Assembly (NCBI GenBank): GCA_020846815.1
Contig: JADLDF010000157.1
Location: 1-7,997, forward strand
DNA length: 7,997 nucleotides
Reading direction: 5' to 3'
Origin: Gammaproteobacteria bacterium
Lineage (GTDB): Bacteria; Pseudomonadota; Gammaproteobacteria; Steroidobacterales; Steroidobacteraceae
Shown one piece after another: positions 5,273 to 7,997 of the stretch; position 1 is the first letter of the stretch; every line of letters begins with the position of its first letter. The notes beneath the pieces were generated by a model. That model was not told where the DNA came from. It saw only the letters and a program-made list of their open reading frames with translations, and ran no database searches. The translations under genes were made by a program, and so were the position numbers.

Positions 5273-6439
5273 ATGAAGTTCACGCTGTTCCACCTGATGC
5301 CCTACGCCGACCTCGACCTCGAGGGCGCCAGCCGCTATCCGACCGCCTGGGTGCACACGCCGAACACCTTCTACGACCCGCAGCGCGGCGCGAAGCTCTA
5401 CAACCGCTACCTCGACGAGCTCGAGCTCGGCGAGGCGCTCGGCTTCGACGGCATCGCGGTCAACGAGCACCATTCGACGGCCTACGGGATGATGCCGTCG
5501 CCGATCGTCACGGCCTCGGCGCTGGCACGGCGCACCCGCACCGCGAAGATCGCGATACTCGGCAGCGCGATCCCGCTGCGCGATCACCCGCTGACGCTCG
5601 CCGAAGAGCACGCGATGATCGACAACATCACCGAAGGCCGCCTGATCAGCGGCTTCGTGCGCGGCATCGGCGCCGAATACCACGCCTGGGGCACGAACCC
5701 GGTGTTCTCGCATGAGCGCTTCCACGAGGCGCACGACCTCATCATCGAGGCCTGGACCAGGCCGGGACCGTTCCGCTGGTCGCGCAAGCACTATCACTTC
5801 GAGTACGTGAACCTCTGGCCGCGCCCGTACCAGCAGCCGCACCCGCCGATCTGGGTGCCTTCGCAGGGCAGCAGCGAGACCATCGAGTGGGCCGCGCATC
5901 CGGATCGCAAGTACACCTATCTGCAGACCTTCAGTCCGCTGAAATCGGTGCGCAAGTACCTCGAGCAGTACCGCGAGACCGCGGCGCGCCACGGCTATAC
6001 CGCGAGCGACGACAAGCTCGGCTGGGCCGTGCCGATCTACGTCGCCGACAGCGACGAGACCGCGCGGCGCGAGGCCAAGCTGCACTTCGAGAACTTCCGC
6101 AACCGCTTCCTGAAGATGCCGATCGAGATGCTGCTGCCGCCCGGCTACTCGTCGCTCGAGTCCATGAAGGGCATCGCCAAAGCCAAGGCGCAGATCACCG
6201 GCGACGTGACGCTCGAGCTCGCAGTCGAGATGGGCATGTTCTTCTGCGGTTCGGCGGCCACGGTGCGCGAGCAGATCGCCGCGGCCTGGCAGGACATGCG
6301 CGTCGGTCACCTGCTGGCGATGCTGCAGTTCGGCACGCTGCCCGCCGAGCTCACCGAGCGCAACCTGCGGCTGTTCTGCGGCGAGGTCATGCCGGCGCTG
6401 CGCGAGCTGACCGCGGCGCAGGAGCGCGTGGCGGCCTGA
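5273..6439 (+). CDS. LLM-class (luciferase-like) flavin-dependent monooxygenase
   Basis: The 388-residue TIM-barrel oxidoreductase belongs to the bacterial luciferase family, which uses reduced flavin and oxygen. Typical family stretches are ALGFDGIAVNEHH (55-67), the barrel segment SGFVRGIGAEYHAWG (126-140), FHEAHDLIIEAW (150-161), WPRPYQQPHPPIWVPSQGS (182-200) and the C-terminal LLAMLQFGTLP (347-357). Length is ordinary for a single-subunit member. No flavin reductase is encoded nearby, so reduced FMN would have to come from elsewhere in the cell. The ATG at 5273 has AGGAG eight bases upstream and lies 11 bases after the hydrolase stop, which supports one operon under the GntR sites. The substrate is unknown; family members act on alkanesulfonates, long-chain aldehydes, cyclic ketones, nitrilotriacetate and others. 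Relatives annotated only as LLM-class oxidoreductases are common in high-GC Proteobacteria. Confidence 0.92.
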   Translation: MKFTLFHLMPYADLDLEGASRYPTAWVHTPNTFYDPQRGAKLYNRYLDELELGEALGFDGIAVNEHHSTAYGMMPSPIVTASALARRTRTAKIAILGSAIPLRDHPLTLAEEHAMIDNITEGRLISGFVRGIGAEYHAWGTNPVFSHERFHEAHDLIIEAWTRPGPFRWSRKHYHFEYVNLWPRPYQQPHPPIWVPSQGSSETIEWAAHPDRKYTYLQTFSPLKSVRKYLEQYRETAARHGYTASDDKLGWAVPIYVADSDETARREAKLHFENFRNRFLKMPIEMLLPPGYSSLESMKGIAKAKAQITGDVTLELAVEMGMFFCGSAATVREQIAAAWQDMRVGHLLAMLQFGTLPAELTERNLRLFCGEVMPALRELTAAQERVAA

Positions 6440-6473
6440 GTGCCAGGTCCGGCCGGTCGGGCCAGGTTGGGCC

Positions 6474-6556
6474 GAGCCGCTTCGCGGGCCGGCCCCGATC
6501 GCAGCGGCTGTGGATGGCCGCGGCGCGCAGCCGCGGCGCCGCGAGACCTGACCGGG
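6474..6556 (+). repeat. Imperfect tandem repeat, copy A (about 83 bp)
   Basis: This copy shares two strong blocks with copy B: TCGCGGGCCGGCCCC near the left end and CGCGAGACCTG near the right end. The 44 bases from GATCGC up to GCGAGACCTG align without gaps and differ at 13 positions, mostly transitions. The two copies start 94 bases apart, and the unit has no clear reading frame. Confidence 0.65.
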
Positions 6557-6561
6557 TCAGG
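6547..6561 (+). repeat. Short perfect hairpin between repeat copies
   Basis: CCTGAC and GTCAGG form a perfect 6-bp stem with a 3-base CGG loop at the junction of the two repeat copies. Flanking AGA (6544-6546) and TCT (6565-6567) could extend it past a bulge. No T-run follows on either strand, so it is not a standard intrinsic terminator. It might help end or stabilise the upstream operon transcript. Confidence 0.35.
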
Positions 6562-6567
6562 CAGTCT

Positions 6568-6650
6568 GAGCGCCTCGCGGGCCGGCCCCCGATCGCGGCA
6601 GCCGCGGGTCGCCACTGCGCGCAACGGCAACGTCGCGAGACCTGGCCGGA
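6568..6650 (+). repeat. Imperfect tandem repeat, copy B (about 83 bp)
   Basis: This second copy is the same length as copy A and ends about 15 bases before the likely promoter of the exported-protein gene. It may be a duplicated regulatory segment or a member of a dispersed GC-rich intergenic repeat family. Only the duplication itself is visible here. Confidence 0.65.
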
Positions 6651-6664
6651 GCGGAGCGGGACGC

Positions 6665-6670
6665 TACACT
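6665..6670 (+). promoter_or_regulatory. Possible -10 box for the exported NTF2-like gene
   Basis: TACACT matches the TATAAT consensus at four of six positions and stands out in very GC-rich surroundings, inside CTACACTCG. It lies about 35 bases before the gene start, a sensible leader length. The hexamer 17 bases upstream (CTGGCC) is a poor -35, so the promoter would be weak or activator-dependent. Confidence 0.35.
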
Positions 6671-6704
6671 CGTCGCGTACGCCGCTGTCCCGAGGTCCGT
6701 GTTC

Positions 6705-7241
6705 ATGCGCCGCCTGCTGTCCGCACTGCTGCTCTCGATGCTGCTTCCCGCCCCGCTGTACGCACAGGCACCCCACTTCGCGCCGACGGACGGGCCCGCC
6801 GTGCCCGCGGACGCGGCGACCGCCCGGGCGCTGGACGAGATCTGGGCGATCGAGGCGCGGATCTACGCCGGCCGCGCCCGCGGCACGATGCAGCCGTACG
6901 TCGATGCCGTGTCGCGGAACATGCTGTCGTTTCCCTTCGGCGTCGCCAACCCGCTCGACTACGCGGCCTTCGCCGCGAGCGCGCAGCGCTTCAGCGGCGA
7001 CCGGGAGCGCAACCGCGTGTTCCTCAAGGGCTTCTATCTGACGGGTGGCAACACCGCGGTGATCTTCTACCGCTCGCACCGCACGGTGCGCCCGGACGGC
7101 GCGCCCGTGGACGAATACTGGGACACCACCCACATCTATGCGCGCGAGGCCGACGGCTGGAAGCTCATGTCCTCGATCAACCGCGCCGCCGACAGCAAGG
7201 ACCTGAGCTCGCCGCGGCCGCCGATCGAGCCGCACCGCTGA
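6705..7241 (+). CDS. Exported small protein, probable NTF2-like/SnoaL-type fold
   Basis: This 178-residue protein begins with a clear signal peptide: Arg2-Arg3, a leucine-rich core (4-14) and a likely cleavage after Ala20 (LYA) or Ala22 (AQA). The mature part, about 155 residues, looks like an NTF2-like domain. It has an initial helix (DEIWAIEARIYAGR, 44-57), a middle segment NMLSFPFG (72-79) and a closing beta pattern with EYWDTTHIYAREADGWKLM (137-155) and SSIN. That ending is typical of SnoaL-like and DUF4440-type proteins, which bind small molecules or act as isomerases, cyclases or accessory domains. I do not recognise a specific family or catalytic set. ATG 6705 is preferred because GAGG (6692-6695) is nine bases upstream; an in-frame GTG at 6699 is only three bases from it. 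The gene stands alone and converges on the DUF808 gene. Confidence 0.75.
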   Translation: MRRLLSALLLSMLLPAPLYAQAPHFAPTDGPAVPADAATARALDEIWAIEARIYAGRARGTMQPYVDAVSRNMLSFPFGVANPLDYAAFAASAQRFSGDRERNRVFLKGFYLTGGNTAVIFYRSHRTVRPDGAPVDEYWDTTHIYAREADGWKLMSSINRAADSKDLSSPRPPIEPHR

Positions 7242-7273
7242 GGGAGGATCCCGGCATCCCGCCGCGGCGCGCC

Positions 7274-7997
<724 letters not shown>

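Larger units (their letters stand above)
6440..6704. other. 265-bp noncoding region with tandem GC-rich repeats
   Basis: No convincing gene is present between the monooxygenase stop and the next start. The stretch holds two imperfect 83-bp repeat copies (6474-6556 and 6568-6650), a perfect short hairpin at 6547-6561 and, near its right end, a plausible promoter -10 box at 6665-6670. The first bases (about 6448-6473) look loosely like the tail of a further, decayed copy. No T-tract terminator is seen for the monooxygenase operon. Confidence 0.6.

Noticed and set aside
4703..6310. 535-residue minus-strand frame opposite the hydrolase and monooxygenase
   Set aside because: Composition is typical of a mirror frame of high-GC coding DNA, with no recognisable domain; the plus-strand genes are unambiguous.
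7242..7273. Bidirectional terminator between the exported-protein and DUF808 genes
   Set aside because: Only a GC palindrome (CGCCGCGGCG, 7260-7269) is present. It lacks loop space and T-runs, so it cannot be called a terminator with confidence.

Overview
The window is a GC-rich bacterial chromosome segment (about two-thirds G+C or more by eye, not counted) that is almost fully coding. The best taxonomic guess is a high-GC gammaproteobacterium near Xanthomonadales, Nevskiales or Steroidobacterales. The main reasons are a MetX protein with the Xanthomonas-type motif pattern and a cysK-metX-metY order. This placement comes from remembered family sequences, not a search. I see no rRNA, tRNA, CRISPR array, insertion sequence or phage gene.

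Region 1 (1-2288, minus strand) is a sulfur amino acid operon read right to left: cysK (cysteine synthase), metX (serine/homoserine O-acyltransferase) and the first 25 codons of metY (O-acetylhomoserine sulfhydrylase), which runs off the left edge. cysK and metX overlap by 4 bases, and metY follows after about 100 bases. The MetX resembles the subgroup that succinylates serine, so this may be a cysteine route through O-succinylserine rather than, or as well as, a methionine route.

Region 2 (2289-3113) is a short divergent promoter region holding a perfect 15-bp palindrome, then a plus-strand rRNA pseudouridine synthase of the RluB type.

Region 3 (3114-6439) is a divergent regulated unit. On the minus strand a GntR/FCD repressor-type gene overlaps a zinc-ribbon Nudix hydrolase gene by 4 bases. 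On the plus strand an alpha/beta hydrolase gene is followed 11 bases later by a luciferase-like flavin monooxygenase gene. The 91-bp gap between the two arms carries two near-identical 13-bp sites in inverted orientation, with centres 53 bp apart. They are strong candidates for the GntR operators. The enzyme set suggests breakdown of an unknown small molecule: flavin-dependent oxygenation, hydrolysis, and perhaps nucleotide or cofactor clean-up.

Region 4 (6440-7997) has a 265-bp noncoding stretch with two imperfect tandem copies of an 83-bp GC-rich repeat. It continues with a small exported NTF2-like protein gene on the plus strand. A DUF808 (YedI-like) membrane protein gene then converges on it from the right edge and is cut by the window end.
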